Shown: positions 45,101-53,924, counted from the stretch's first letter. The stretch: DNA of 64,000 bases from Streptomyces fulvorobeus (GCF_013167895.1 NZ_BLWC01000001.1:2542001-2606000); one strand, 5' to 3'. Program-made: numbers and translations. Notes: a model not told the origin generated them from the letters alone.

Positions 45101-45278
45101 ACCCTGCTCCTCCTGTCCGCCGGACAAGCACCCCGGGCGGGTCCGGGGAGTGCGTCCCGTTCCTCCAGTGGACGCCTTTCCCGGCGGGAGCGCACCAGGT
45201 CGAGCGGGGAGTTGGAGCGGTCTCGGCGTCCTCATGGCCCAGGGGCCCGGTACGCGGCCCGGGCTCTGCCTTCCGGGC

Positions 45279-46151
45279 TTAAGGGCTGGGGGCGGTTCGA
45301 GCCGCGTTCTTCGCCGCCACCACCGCGTCGAACACCTCGCGCTTGGGAAGGCCCGCGTCGGCGGCGACCGCGGCGATGGCCTCCTTGCGCCGCTCCCCCG
45401 CCTCCTCGCGCACCTGCACCCTGCGTACCAGCTCCTCGGCGTCCAGGGTCGCGTCGCCCGAGGCGGTGGCGCCCTCGACGACGACGGTGATCTCGCCGCG
45501 TACCCCCTCGGCGGCCCAGACGGCCAGCTCGCCCAGCGGACCGCGCTTCACCTCCTCGTACGTCTTGGTCAGCTCGCGGCACACGGCCGCCCTGCGGTCC
45601 GCGCCGAACACCTCGGCCATCGCCGCCAGGGTGTCGTCGAGCCGGTGCGGTGCCTCGAAGAAGACCATCGTGCGGCGCTCGGCGGCCACCTCGCGGAGCT
45701 TGCCGAGACGTTCGCCCGCCTTGCGCGGCAGGAAGCCCTCGAAGCAGAAGCGGTCCACGGGCAGGCCGGACAGGGCCAGCGCGGTCAGCACCGCCGAGGG
45801 GCCCGGTACCGCGGTCACCCTGATGTCCTTCTCCACGGCCGCGGCGACGAGCCGGTAGCCGGGGTCGGAGACGGAGGGCATCCCGGCGTCGGTGACGAGC
45901 AGGACACGGGCGCCGCCCATCAGTGCCTCGACCAGTTCGGGCGTACGGGCCGTCTCGTTGCCCTCGAAGTAGGAGACGACACGCCCCGTGGTCTGGATGC
46001 CCAGCGCCTGGGTGAGCCGGCGCAGCCGCCGGGTGTCCTCCGCGGCGACGACGTCGGCCGTCGACAGCTCGGCGGCGAGTCGTGGCGGGGCGTCCGCCAC
46101 GTCGCCGATGGGGGTCCCTGCGAGTACCAGCGTTCCAGTCGATCCAGTCAC
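45279..46151 (-). CDS. rsmI: 16S rRNA (cytidine-2'-O)-methyltransferase
   Basis: A 290-residue tetrapyrrole-methylase-fold enzyme methylating C1402 of 16S rRNA. Features: LVLAGTPIGDVADAPPRL near residue 7, VVAAEDTRRLRRL, ALMGGARVLLVTDAGMPSVS near 80 and VPGPSAVLTALALSGLP. GTG 46151 was preferred over ATG 46160 because GGGAGG abuts the ATG but is nine bases from the GTG. It is divergent from the O-mannosyltransferase gene with a 62-base gap. Confidence 0.94.
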   Translation of the reverse strand: MTGSTGTLVLAGTPIGDVADAPPRLAAELSTADVVAAEDTRRLRRLTQALGIQTTGRVVSYFEGNETARTPELVEALMGGARVLLVTDAGMPSVSDPGYRLVAAAVEKDIRVTAVPGPSAVLTALALSGLPVDRFCFEGFLPRKAGERLGKLREVAAERRTMVFFEAPHRLDDTLAAMAEVFGADRRAAVCRELTKTYEEVKRGPLGELAVWAAEGVRGEITVVVEGATASGDATLDAEELVRRVQVREEAGERRKEAIAAVAADAGLPKREVFDAVVAAKNAARTAPSP

Positions 46152-46213
46152 AGGAGTCATCCTCCCAGCCCGGGCGGCACCCTTCGCACAGATGCGTTCC
46201 CTACGATGGCGCG

Positions 46214-47980
46214 GTGACGAGTACTGCACCCGAAGCGCAGCAGGGCCAGGACGCCGGGGACTCCTACGGTGCGGAGCCGCCTGCCTGGCAGCGGCGGCTG
46301 CGCCGCTTCGGCCATGTGCCCAGGCCCGGGACAGGGCTGCGGGACCGGCTGGTGCCGCCGTACACGCGTCCGGGACCCCGGTTCTGGGCGGTGCTCGGGG
46401 TGCCGCCGGCCCTGGCGGGCCGGCTGGTGCGCTGGGCCGCGTGGGGCGGGCCGCTGCTGGTGGCGCTGGTCGCCGGGGTGCTGCGGTTCTGGAATCTGGG
46501 CGAGCCCGACGCGGTGATATTCGACGAGACGTACTACGCGAAGGACGCCTGGGCGCTCGTCAACCAGGGGTACGAGGGTGCCTGGCCCAAGGACGTCGAC
46601 AAGTCGATCCTCGCCGACCCCTCCCAGGTGGCGATCCCGGTGGAGCCCGGCTACGTCGTGCACCCGCCGGTCGGCAAGTGGATCATCGGAGCCGGTGAGC
46701 ACCTCTTCGGCTTCACCCCGTTCGGCTGGCGCTTCATGGTGGCGGTGCTCGGCACGCTGTCCGTGCTGATGCTGTGCCGGATCGGCCGCAGGCTGTTCCG
46801 CTCCACGTTCCTCGGCTGTCTGGCGGGCACGCTGCTCGCGGTGGACGGCCTGCACTTCGTGATGAGCCGCACGGCGCTGCTCGACCTGGTGCTGATGTTC
46901 TTCGTGCTCGCGGCCTTCGGCTGTCTCGTGGCCGACCGGGACCGGGCGCGCCGCAGACTGGCGGACGCGCTCCCCGTCGACGAGGACGGGGTCACGCGCC
47001 CCGACGCCCGCATCGCGGAGACGCTGCGGCTGGGATGGCGGCCGTGGCGGCTCGCGGCGGGACTGATGCTCGGACTGGCCTTCGGGACGAAGTGGAACGG
47101 CCTCTACATCCTGGCCGCGTTCGCTGTGATGGCGGTGTTGTGGGACGTGGGCGCGCGCCGCACGGCGGGCGCGGTGCAGCCGCACCTGGCGGTGGTACGC
47201 CGGGACCTGCTGCCCGCGTTCCTCTCGACGGTGCCGGTCGCGATCGGCACGTACCTCCTGACGTGGACGGGCTGGATCGTCACGGACAAGGGCTACTACC
47301 GGAACTGGGCGGCGACGGAGGGCGACGGCGGCTCGTTCACCTGGCTGCCGGACTGGCTGCGCAGCCTGTGGCACTACGAGTACCAGGTGTACGAGTTCCA
47401 CGTCGGGCTGACCTCCGGGCACACCTACGAGTCCAACCCGTGGAGCTGGATCGTGCTGGGCCGCCCGGTCTCGTACTTCTACGAGGAGCAGCCGGGCTGC
47501 GCGGTGTCGGAGACCGGCAAGTGCGCGCGCGAGGTGCTGGCGATCGGCACCCCGATGCTGTGGTGGGCGTCGTGCTTCGCGCTGCTGTACGTGCTGTGGC
47601 GGTGGTTCTTCCGGCGCGACTGGCGGGCGGGCGCGATCGCGTGCGGGGTGGCGGCGGGCTGGGTGCCGTGGTTCTTCTACCAGGAGCGGACGATCTTCCT
47701 GTTCTACGCGGTCGTCTTCGTACCGTTCCTGTGTCTGGCGGTGACGATGATGATCGGGGCGATGACCGGCCCCGCCACGGGAACCCTGGACGGGCGGGCC
47801 CGGGCGCTGCCCGCCGACGGCCCGCCCGGTGAGTCCCGGCGGGTGCTGGGGGTGGTGGCGGCGGGCGTGCTGGTGCTGCTGATCGTCTGGAACTTCGTGT
47901 ACTTCTGGCCGCTGTACACGGGCATGTCCATCCCGGAGAACTCCTGGCGCGACCGGATGTGGCTGGACACGTGGGTCTGA
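46214..47980 (+). CDS. pmt: Dolichyl-phosphate-mannose-type protein O-mannosyltransferase
   Basis: A 588-residue GT39 membrane enzyme transferring mannose from polyprenyl phosphate to secreted proteins. After a 75-residue cytosolic head, about ten hydrophobic segments follow. The first loop has the catalytic acidic pair in VIFDETYYAKDAW near residue 102, and HPPVGKWIIGAGEHLFG follows. It is known in Streptomyces for glycosylating surface proteins and the phiC31 receptor, and for antibiotic sensitivity. The start is GTG 46214. A TACGAT -10-like hexamer (46202-46207) lies only six bases ahead, which suggests a leaderless transcript, though no -35 is evident. Confidence 0.93.
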   Translation: MTSTAPEAQQGQDAGDSYGAEPPAWQRRLRRFGHVPRPGTGLRDRLVPPYTRPGPRFWAVLGVPPALAGRLVRWAAWGGPLLVALVAGVLRFWNLGEPDAVIFDETYYAKDAWALVNQGYEGAWPKDVDKSILADPSQVAIPVEPGYVVHPPVGKWIIGAGEHLFGFTPFGWRFMVAVLGTLSVLMLCRIGRRLFRSTFLGCLAGTLLAVDGLHFVMSRTALLDLVLMFFVLAAFGCLVADRDRARRRLADALPVDEDGVTRPDARIAETLRLGWRPWRLAAGLMLGLAFGTKWNGLYILAAFAVMAVLWDVGARRTAGAVQPHLAVVRRDLLPAFLSTVPVAIGTYLLTWTGWIVTDKGYYRNWAATEGDGGSFTWLPDWLRSLWHYEYQVYEFHVGLTSGHTYESNPWSWIVLGRPVSYFYEEQPGCAVSETGKCAREVLAIGTPMLWWASCFALLYVLWRWFFRRDWRAGAIACGVAAGWVPWFFYQERTIFLFYAVVFVPFLCLAVTMMIGAMTGPATGTLDGRARALPADGPPGESRRVLGVVAAGVLVLLIVWNFVYFWPLYTGMSIPENSWRDRMWLDTWV

Positions 47981-48099
47981 GGGAGTGGTCCCGGTCGCAC
48001 GACGGCCGCCCCCGCCGCTGATCCACTCCGGGCGGTCGGACAGCGGCTCGGAAGCCCATGCGCCGAGGTACCGCTCGCGGCCGGGTCCGGGGCGCGCGG

Positions 48100-48900
48100 T
48101 CACCCCTGCGAAGTCACCTGACGGAACCCCGTGTTCACCGCCAGCAGGCCGCCGTCCACGTGCAGGGTGGCGCCCGTGATCCAGGACGAGTCGCGGGAGG
48201 CGAGGAAGGCCGCCGCCGCGGCGATGTCGGCCGGTTCGCCGATGCGGCCCAGGGGGTAGAGCGGGGCCAGCGCGTCCAGTTGGGCTTCCCGGCCCGCCCA
48301 GGCGTCCGTGCGGACCGTGCCGGGGGCGATCAGGTTGACGCGGACTCCGCGTGGGGCCGCGTGGCCCGCGAGGGTGCGGGTCAGACCGGCCAGGCCCGCT
48401 TTCGCGGCGCTGTAGGCGTGGCCGCCGAAGTCCTGTTCGCCGTTGACCGAGCCGATGTTCACGATCGCGCCCCTGCCGGAGGCCACCAGGTGGGGCAGGG
48501 CCGCCCGGGAGCAGCGGAAGGGGCCCGACAGGGTGATGTCCAGGTCGCGTTGCCAGACCTCGTCCGTCTCGTCCTCGAAGAGCGGGGCGTCCCTGCCGGC
48601 CGAGCAGGCGTTGTTGACCAGGACGTCCAGCCGGCCGAAGGTGGCGACCGCGTGGGCGACGGCCGCTTCGACGGCCGACCGGTCGCCCACGTCGCAGGGG
48701 AAGGAGGCGGCCGTGCCGCCGGTCCCGCGGATCTCCGCGGCGGCGGACTCCGCCCGGGCCCCGTCCAGGTCGGTGATCAGGACCGCCGCGCCCTCCGACG
48801 CCAGGCGGCGGGCGGTGGCCGCGCCGATGCCCTGGCCGGCTCCCGTGATGAGGGCGCAGTGGCCGTCGAACCGTGCGGTGGGCGGAGGGGAAGGTGTCAT
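48100..48900 (-). CDS. Short-chain dehydrogenase/reductase
   Basis: A 266-residue classical SDR oxidoreductase. Cofactor motif TGAGQGIG near residue 18, NNACSAG near 95, catalytic Ser in NIGSVNG near 145 and YSAAK near 159 are all intact. LDVLVNNAC and APGTVRTDAW are standard. ITDLD after the second strand suggests NAD(H) preference. The substrate is unknown. ATG 48900 overlaps the serine hydrolase stop (ATGA), so the two are co-translated. The 119-base gap to the convergent pmt gene contains only weak pairing (CCGCCC/GGGCGG). Confidence 0.92.
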   Translation of the reverse strand: MTPSPPPTARFDGHCALITGAGQGIGAATARRLASEGAAVLITDLDGARAESAAAEIRGTGGTAASFPCDVGDRSAVEAAVAHAVATFGRLDVLVNNACSAGRDAPLFEDETDEVWQRDLDITLSGPFRCSRAALPHLVASGRGAIVNIGSVNGEQDFGGHAYSAAKAGLAGLTRTLAGHAAPRGVRVNLIAPGTVRTDAWAGREAQLDALAPLYPLGRIGEPADIAAAAAFLASRDSSWITGATLHVDGGLLAVNTGFRQVTSQG

Positions 48901-50084
48901 AGGGCCGACCGTACTGCTCTGACCAGTGCCTGGGCACGGGGATCGGCGGTGACTCCCTTCTGTACACCGTTCGTCACATAACCGAGGGCGATGCCCGACT
49001 CGGGGTCCGCGAAGCCGAGCGAACCGCCGCGGCCCGGGTGGCCGAAGGAGCCTGGGGCCAGGAGCGGGGCGGCCGGGCCGTGCAGCATGAAGCCGAGACC
49101 GAAGCGGGTGCTGACGACCAGGACCCGGTCCGGGCCCGCGGACTCCTCCGTGCGGGCCAGGGTGAGGGTGGCCGGGGCGAACAGGCGGTGGCCGTCGACC
49201 TCGCCGATCATCGCGGCGTAGCAGCGGGCCAGTCCGCGGGCGGTGGCGATCCCGTTGGAGGCGGGGAGTTCGGCCGCGCGGTAGGCGCCGTCGTTCTCGT
49301 CGGGCAGCGGGTCGATCGCCCCGAACGCCCGGCGGGTGAGGGAGTCCGGGTCCTGGTACGCGTCGACGACCGAGCGTTTGGGGCGCAGGCGCAGGGCCCC
49401 GCCGCCCCCCTGGGCGGCGGGCGGCTCGACCGGGCCGACCCGGCCGATCCGGTGGGCCTCGTCGGCCGGGAGGCCGAACCAGAAGTCCAGGCTGAGCGGG
49501 CGGGCGATCTCCTCGGCGATCCAGCGCCCGACGGTACGCCCGGTGACCCGGCGCACGAGTTCGCCGATGAGCCAGCTGTACGTCTGGGCGTGGTACCCGT
49601 GGTCGGTGCCCGGCTCCCAGGCGGGGCGCTGGGCCGCGACCGCCCGCGGCCCCGACGTGCCGTCCGCCGCCTCGGCCGGGGTCAGGGGCCGGTCGAGCGC
49701 GGGGACCCCGGCCCGGTGGGCGAGGAGGTGGCGTACGAGGACGCGTTCCTTGCCGTTGGCCTTGAACTCCGGCCAGTAGGTGCCGACCGGGGCGTCCAGG
49801 TCGAGCTGGCCGCGCTGGTGGAGCAGCAGCGGTACGGCGGCGGCGACGCCCTTGCCCGCCGAACGGACGATCTGCACGGTGTCGACCGCCCACGGTTCGA
49901 CCCCGTCGACGTCTCTCGTACCGGCCCACAGATCGACGACCTTGCGGCCGTGCCGGTAGACGGCGACCGCGGCCCCGCGCTCGCCGCGCTGCTCGAAGTT
50001 GCGGACAAAAGCATCCCTTACCGGTTCGAACCCGGGTGACACCGTGCCCCTTACATCCACGCCTGCTCCCGCACTCCCGCTCAT
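48897..50084 (-). CDS. Beta-lactamase-fold serine hydrolase (esterase/EstB-like)
   Basis: A 395-residue protein without a signal peptide, so cytosolic. The nucleophile motif S-x-x-K appears as IVRSAGKGV near residue 75. YHAQTYSWLIGELVRR near 165 supplies the Tyr motif and HPGRGGSLGFADPE near 345 the H-x-G motif. Family members are esterases or amidases more often than true beta-lactamases. It is coupled to the SDR gene (ATGA) and lies 61 bases downstream of the OhrR-like gene. ATG 50084 has GGGGG directly against it, so GTG 50060 is an alternative start. Confidence 0.9.
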   Translation of the reverse strand: MSGSAGAGVDVRGTVSPGFEPVRDAFVRNFEQRGERGAAVAVYRHGRKVVDLWAGTRDVDGVEPWAVDTVQIVRSAGKGVAAAVPLLLHQRGQLDLDAPVGTYWPEFKANGKERVLVRHLLAHRAGVPALDRPLTPAEAADGTSGPRAVAAQRPAWEPGTDHGYHAQTYSWLIGELVRRVTGRTVGRWIAEEIARPLSLDFWFGLPADEAHRIGRVGPVEPPAAQGGGGALRLRPKRSVVDAYQDPDSLTRRAFGAIDPLPDENDGAYRAAELPASNGIATARGLARCYAAMIGEVDGHRLFAPATLTLARTEESAGPDRVLVVSTRFGLGFMLHGPAAPLLAPGSFGHPGRGGSLGFADPESGIALGYVTNGVQKGVTADPRAQALVRAVRSAL

Positions 50085-50145
50085 CCCCCATGGTGCATCG
50101 CGCCGCAGGTGGACAGTGTGCCGGGGCCGTGAACACGGTGGTCCC

Positions 50146-50631
50146 TCACTCCTTGCCCGGGCGCTCCAGACGGGCCGTCAGCCGGTGCAGTTCGGTGCGC
50201 AGCCGGGCCACTTGCGCGGAGGCGAGTCCGGAGGCTTCGAGCAGTTCGCCGGGGACGCGGGCCGCGCGGTCGCGCAGGGCGGCACCCTCCGCGGTCGGTT
50301 CGACGAGTACGGAGCGTTCGTCGGCGGGTGAGCGGACGCGGCGTACCAGACCGGCGCCCTCCAGCCGTTTCAGGAGGGGCGACAGGGTCCCGTAGTCGAG
50401 GTGGAGGGAGCGGGCCAGCTCCTTGACGGGGAGTTCACCGCGCTCCCACAGGACCAGCATCACGAGGTACTGGGGGTAGGTGAGGCCGAGTTCGTCCAGG
50501 AGCGGCCGGTAGGTGGCGGTGACGGCCCGCTGGGCCGCGTACAGCGCGAAGCAGAGCTGGTCGTCGAGGAGGGGCGGGCAGGCCGGCGGGTGGGGGCCGG
50601 GCGCGGCGGGTTCGGGAGCGTCCTTGGTCAC
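50146..50631 (-). CDS. OhrR-like MarR-family peroxide-sensing regulator
   Basis: A 161-residue winged-helix dimer. LDDQLCFALYAAQRAV places Cys27 with Tyr41 and Tyr52 at exactly the spacing of the redox Cys and two Tyr of OhrR. In that family the Cys is oxidised by organic hydroperoxides, releasing DNA. The DNA-binding region is LPVKELARSLHLDYGTLSPL, and the wing is RSPADERSVLVEPT. No ohr peroxidase gene adjoins. Its GTG start overlaps the stop of the ECF ATPase gene (GTGA), placing a redox sensor at the end of a metal-uptake operon. Confidence 0.9.
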   Translation of the reverse strand: MTKDAPEPAAPGPHPPACPPLLDDQLCFALYAAQRAVTATYRPLLDELGLTYPQYLVMLVLWERGELPVKELARSLHLDYGTLSPLLKRLEGAGLVRRVRSPADERSVLVEPTAEGAALRDRAARVPGELLEASGLASAQVARLRTELHRLTARLERPGKE

Positions 50632-51398
50632 GCGCCCATTGTCACGGAGCGCGGGTCGAAACCGAACGGAAGCTCCAGCCGGTGGGCGCGCATCAGCTCC
50701 TCGTCGCCGAGGAGGTCCTGGGTGCGGTCGTCGGCGGCGATGACTCCCTCGCTGAGGATGACGGCGCGCGGGCAGAGCTCCAGGGCGTACGGGAGGTCGT
50801 GGGTGACCATCAGCACGGTGACGTCCAGGGAGCGCAGGATGTCGGCGAGTTCGCGGCGGGAGGCGGGGTCCAGGTTGGAGGAGGGCTCGTCCAGGACGAG
50901 GATCTCCGGCTCCATGGCGAGGACGGTGGCCACGGCCACGCGGCGGCGCTGCCCGAAGGAGAGGTGGTGCGGCGGCCGGTTCGCGTACTCCTCCATGCCC
51001 ACCCGTTCGAGGGCCTCGCGCACGCGCTCCTCCAGGTCGGGGCCGCGCAGCCCGGAGGCGGCTGGCCCGAAGGCGACGTCCTCGCGGACGGTCGGCATGA
51101 AGAGCTGGTCGTCGGGGTCCTGGAAGACGATGCCGACGCGGCGGCGGATCTCCGCGAGGTTGCGCTTGGCGACGGGGAGTCCCGCGACCCGGACGGTGCC
51201 GGCGCCCGCGTCGAGGATGCCGTTGAGGTGGAGGACGAGCGTGGTCTTGCCCGCGCCGTTGGGGCCGAGGAGTGCCACGCGCTCGCCGCGTTCGACGGTG
51301 AGGTCCACTCCGAAGAGCGCCTGGTGGCCGTCGGGGTAGGCGTACGCGAGGCCGCTGACCTCCAGGGAGGGCGTGAAGGCGGGGGTCGGGCGGCTCAT
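50628..51398 (-). CDS. ECF transporter ATPase for nickel/cobalt uptake (NikO/CbiO)
   Basis: A 256-residue ABC ATPase energising the NikMN-NikQ membrane module. Walker A GPNGAGKTTL near residue 40, Q-loop VFQDPDDQLFMPTV typical of ECF-type ATPases, signature LSFGQRRRVAVA, Walker B ILVLDEPSSNLDP and switch VTHDLPYALELCPR are present. A single ATPase serves the transporter, as usual for the metal-type ECF systems. ATG 51398 overlaps the stop of the Q subunit gene (ATGA); ATG 51407 is an alternative. Confidence 0.93.
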   Translation of the reverse strand: MSRPTPAFTPSLEVSGLAYAYPDGHQALFGVDLTVERGERVALLGPNGAGKTTLVLHLNGILDAGAGTVRVAGLPVAKRNLAEIRRRVGIVFQDPDDQLFMPTVREDVAFGPAASGLRGPDLEERVREALERVGMEEYANRPPHHLSFGQRRRVAVATVLAMEPEILVLDEPSSNLDPASRRELADILRSLDVTVLMVTHDLPYALELCPRAVILSEGVIAADDRTQDLLGDEELMRAHRLELPFGFDPRSVTMGA

Positions 51399-52156
51399 AG
51401 GGTCCATCCCAGCAGACAGATAGCGAGGGCGAGCAGGGGCAGTGCGCCGGCGTACGCCCACTGGGCGCGGGATGCCGTCACCTCGTCGATGACCGGCATG
51501 GTGCCGGTGTAGCCGCGGCTGACCATCGCGAGGTGGACGCGTTCGCCGCGTTCGTAGGACCTGATGAAGAGGGCGCCCGCGGATTTCGCGAGGACGCCCC
51601 ACTGGCGTACGCCCCGGGCCTCGAATCCCCGGGAGCGGCGGGCGATGGACATCCGGCGCATCTCTCCGGCGATCACGTCCCCGTACCGGATCATGAAGGA
51701 GGCGATCTGGACGAGCAGCGGCGGCAGCCTGAGCCGCTGGAGGCCGAGCAGCAGGGAACGCAGCTCGGTGGTGGAGGCCAGGACGACGGAGGCGGCGACG
51801 CCGAGGGTGCCCTTGGCCAGCACGTTCCAGGCGCCCCAGAGGCCGGGGACGCTGACGGAGACGCCGAGGATCTCGGTCTGCTCCCCGGGGACCACGAACG
51901 GCATGAGCACGGCGAAGGCCACGAATGGCACCTCGATGACCAGCCGTTTCAGCAGGAATCCGGCCGGGATGCGGGCCGCTGCGGCGACGGCGGCGATCAG
52001 CACCGCGTACAGCGCGAAGGCCCAGACCGCCTCACGGGGGGTGGAGACGACGACGAGCACGAAGCCGAAGACCGCGGCGAGCTTGCAGTGCGGCGGCAGG
52101 TCGTGGACCGGGGAGTGGGCGTGCCGGTAGAGCTTGTGCGCGTGGCCGGCGCCCAT
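51395..52156 (-). CDS. ECF transporter transmembrane subunit (NikQ/CbiQ)
   Basis: A 253-residue protein with five to six hydrophobic helices. The coupling-helix motif ARRSRGFEARG near residue 175, followed by RSYERGERVHLAMVSRGYTG near 200, is the A-R-G/E-R-x-x-x-A-x-x-x-R-G pattern of T components. It starts HAHKLYRHAHSPVHDLPPHC, unusually His-rich, which may bind metal. It is separated by one base from nikMN and overlaps nikO. Confidence 0.93.
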   Translation of the reverse strand: MGAGHAHKLYRHAHSPVHDLPPHCKLAAVFGFVLVVVSTPREAVWAFALYAVLIAAVAAAARIPAGFLLKRLVIEVPFVAFAVLMPFVVPGEQTEILGVSVSVPGLWGAWNVLAKGTLGVAASVVLASTTELRSLLLGLQRLRLPPLLVQIASFMIRYGDVIAGEMRRMSIARRSRGFEARGVRQWGVLAKSAGALFIRSYERGERVHLAMVSRGYTGTMPVIDEVTASRAQWAYAGALPLLALAICLLGWTL

Positions 52157-52157
52157 G

Positions 52158-53219
52158 TCAGCGGCTTCCGGTGAGCACGGCTTCGGCCGGCTCGTCCTGT
52201 CGGCGGCGGCGCACCGCCCAGAAGACGCCGCTGCCCACGGCCACCGTGGCGCCCACGCCGATCACTCCCGCGAGGCCGCCCGAGAGGCGGGGGTCGCCGA
52301 CGTCCTCCACGCCGTAGTCGGCGAGCGGGGAGCCCGCGGCGGCGTGCTCCTCGACCTCGGCGTCGAAGCCCTTGTCGGCGGCGACCTTCTCCAGGCCGTC
52401 CGGGCTGGCGGAGGCGTAGAAGGAGACGAAGCCCGCGAGGACGAACGCGGCGACCAGGCCGGTGGCCCAGACGTTACGGGTGGAGGGCCCGGCCCTGCGG
52501 GCGGCCGCCGGGGCGGGGGCGGCTGCCGGGGCGTCGACCAGCACGCCGTCGACCCGGAGCTTGAGAGGGGCCGCGAGGCCCCGGGCCGCGTGCACCAGGT
52601 CGGGGCGGACGGCGATCACGGCGCCCACGGTGAGCGCGGTGATCACGGCCTCGCCGATGCCGATCAGCACGTGCACGCCGACCATCGCGGTGAGCACCTT
52701 GCCGATGGGGATGTCGGTGGTGCCGCCGACCGCGTAGATCAGGGTGAAGGTGGCGGCCGCGGCCGGTACGGAGACCAGTGCGGCGACGAAGGCCGCGACG
52801 GTCGCGGAACGGCGGGTGCGCGGGAGCACCGCGGTCAGGCCGCGGAACAGGACGTAGGCGACGACGGTCGTGACCAGGCCCATCACCGTGATGTTGACGC
52901 CGAGGGCGGTGAGGCCGCCGTCCGCGAAGAGGATGCCCTGCATCAGCAGGACCACGGAGATGCAGAGCACTCCGGTGTACGGGCCGACCAGGATCGCCGC
53001 CAGCGCGCCGCCCAGGAGATGGCCGCTGGTGCCGGCGGCGACGGGGAAGTTGAGCATCTGCACGGCGAAGACGAAGGCGGCGACGAGACCGGCCAGCGGG
53101 GCCGTGCGCTCGTCCAGCTCCCTCCGCGCGCCGCGGAGGCTGACGGCCACCGCTCCCGCGGCGACGACACCCGCGACGGCCGAGAGGGGTGCGTCGATGA
53201 ATCCGTCGGGTACATGCAT
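52158..53219 (-). CDS. Fused ECF metal-binding subunit NikMN/CbiMN (CbiM plus PDGLE domain)
   Basis: A 353-residue membrane protein. The N-terminus MHVPDGFIDAPLS keeps the invariant Met1-His2 that ligates Ni/Co in CbiM/NikM. QMLNFPVAAGTSGHLLGGAL and LIGIGEAVITALTVG are CbiM signatures. After a Pro/Ala linker (about 235-255) the C-terminus is a NikN-like PDGLE domain (SASPDGLEKVAADKGFDAEV) with flanking helices. The metal is nickel or cobalt; the upstream Nur-box-like site favours nickel. The start is ATG 53219. It heads an operon of four overlapping or abutting genes. Confidence 0.92.
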   Translation of the reverse strand: MHVPDGFIDAPLSAVAGVVAAGAVAVSLRGARRELDERTAPLAGLVAAFVFAVQMLNFPVAAGTSGHLLGGALAAILVGPYTGVLCISVVLLMQGILFADGGLTALGVNITVMGLVTTVVAYVLFRGLTAVLPRTRRSATVAAFVAALVSVPAAAATFTLIYAVGGTTDIPIGKVLTAMVGVHVLIGIGEAVITALTVGAVIAVRPDLVHAARGLAAPLKLRVDGVLVDAPAAAPAPAAARRAGPSTRNVWATGLVAAFVLAGFVSFYASASPDGLEKVAADKGFDAEVEEHAAAGSPLADYGVEDVGDPRLSGGLAGVIGVGATVAVGSGVFWAVRRRRQDEPAEAVLTGSR

Positions 53220-53282
53220 GGGAGGCTCCGCTTTCCTGCGTGCCCGGAGGCGGGGTCAGAACCCACCAAGGATAGGGCCTTC

Positions 53283-53299
53283 TTGCGCATCGCTTGCAA
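53283..53299. promoter_or_regulatory. Nur-box-like site upstream of the metal-uptake operon
   Basis: TTGCGC-ATCGC-TTGCAA fits the reported Streptomyces Nur box (tTGCaa-N5-ttGCAA) with one perfect half. It is 63 bases before nikMN and overlaps a possible -35/spacer region upstream of TATCCT on the minus strand. Nur is the nickel-responsive Fur-family repressor. Confidence 0.6.
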
Positions 53300-53398
53300 G
53301 AGCGGTTCTGTCACAACTGCGTAGGCACTTTCGGAGTGCCGTATACGCGAAATATGGGACATTGGACAGCGAAGTCCCATAAAAGGAGGAGCCGGCCC

Positions 53399-53761
53399 AT
53401 GCCCCCCGTGATCGAAGAACATGCGCGAGCCCGGCTCATCACAGACGGCCCCCTCACCCGCCCCGTCCCCGTCGACCTGCGGTACGACACCGCCGACGAG
53501 TCATCGACCGTCCACGTGTCCTTCGGCAGCGGCACGGACTGGGCTGTCAGCCGCGACCTCCTGGAGAGCGGACTCCGCTTCCCCGCCGAGCGCGGCAATG
53601 TGCGGGTCTGGCCCTGCGGGCGCGCCCAGCTCATCGTGGAACTGCGCTCGGACGACGGCGTCGAGGTCTTCCAGATCGACAACGCGGACCTGATCCGCTT
53701 TCTGCACCGGACGTACGAGGAGGCCCAGGCCCCGACCGCGGCGGCCACGGGCAAGCCCTGA
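53399..53761 (+). CDS. ssgE: SsgA-like sporulation protein, SsgE type
   Basis: A 120-residue SALP protein found only in morphologically complex actinomycetes and acting in sporulation-specific septation and spore maturation. VPVDLRYDTADESSTVHVSF, DWAVSRDLLESGLRFP and GNVRVWPCGRAQLIVELRS are family signatures. The SsgE assignment rests on position next to the metal-uptake and MMPL genes as I recall it for S. coelicolor, plus the MPPVIEEHARARL start. ATG 53399 has AGGAGG upstream. The Nur-box-like site lies in the shared divergent region, 100 bases ahead, and could touch this gene too. Confidence 0.85.
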   Translation: MPPVIEEHARARLITDGPLTRPVPVDLRYDTADESSTVHVSFGSGTDWAVSRDLLESGLRFPAERGNVRVWPCGRAQLIVELRSDDGVEVFQIDNADLIRFLHRTYEEAQAPTAAATGKP

Positions 53762-53801
53762 ACACGGCGCGTACGCCGTGCGTACGATCGCCCGTACATG
53801 A

Positions 53802-53838
53802 CAGGAAGCCCCCGTGCCGCTCGCACGGGGGCTTCCTG
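53802..53838. terminator. Bidirectional terminator between ssgE and MMPL gene
   Basis: A perfect 16-bp stem CAGGAAGCCCCCGTGC / GCACGGGGGCTTCCTG with a 5-base loop, in the 163-base gap of two converging genes. It is one of the clearest hairpins in the window. Confidence 0.88.
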
Positions 53839-53924
53839 CCGCCCCGGTCCCCCGTCCCCACAGGTAACCGGTGCCGCCGGGGGCCGCGCACCGCTCACGC
53901 GCGGCCCCCGGAGCTCCGCCCGGG

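Noticed and set aside
47981..48099. Small gene between pmt and the SDR gene
   Set aside because: A short minus-strand reading (ERYLGAWASEPLSDRPEW) has no start with RBS and overlaps the probable terminator area.
46157..48967. 936-codon minus-strand open frame across pmt
   Set aside because: It lies antisense to the clear mannosyltransferase and gives a low-complexity Arg/Pro product; the SDR gene partly covers its start.
53220..53398. Cobalamin riboswitch before nikMN
   Set aside because: The leader is under 80 bases and I see no B12-box-like sequence; the Nur-box-like element explains control better.
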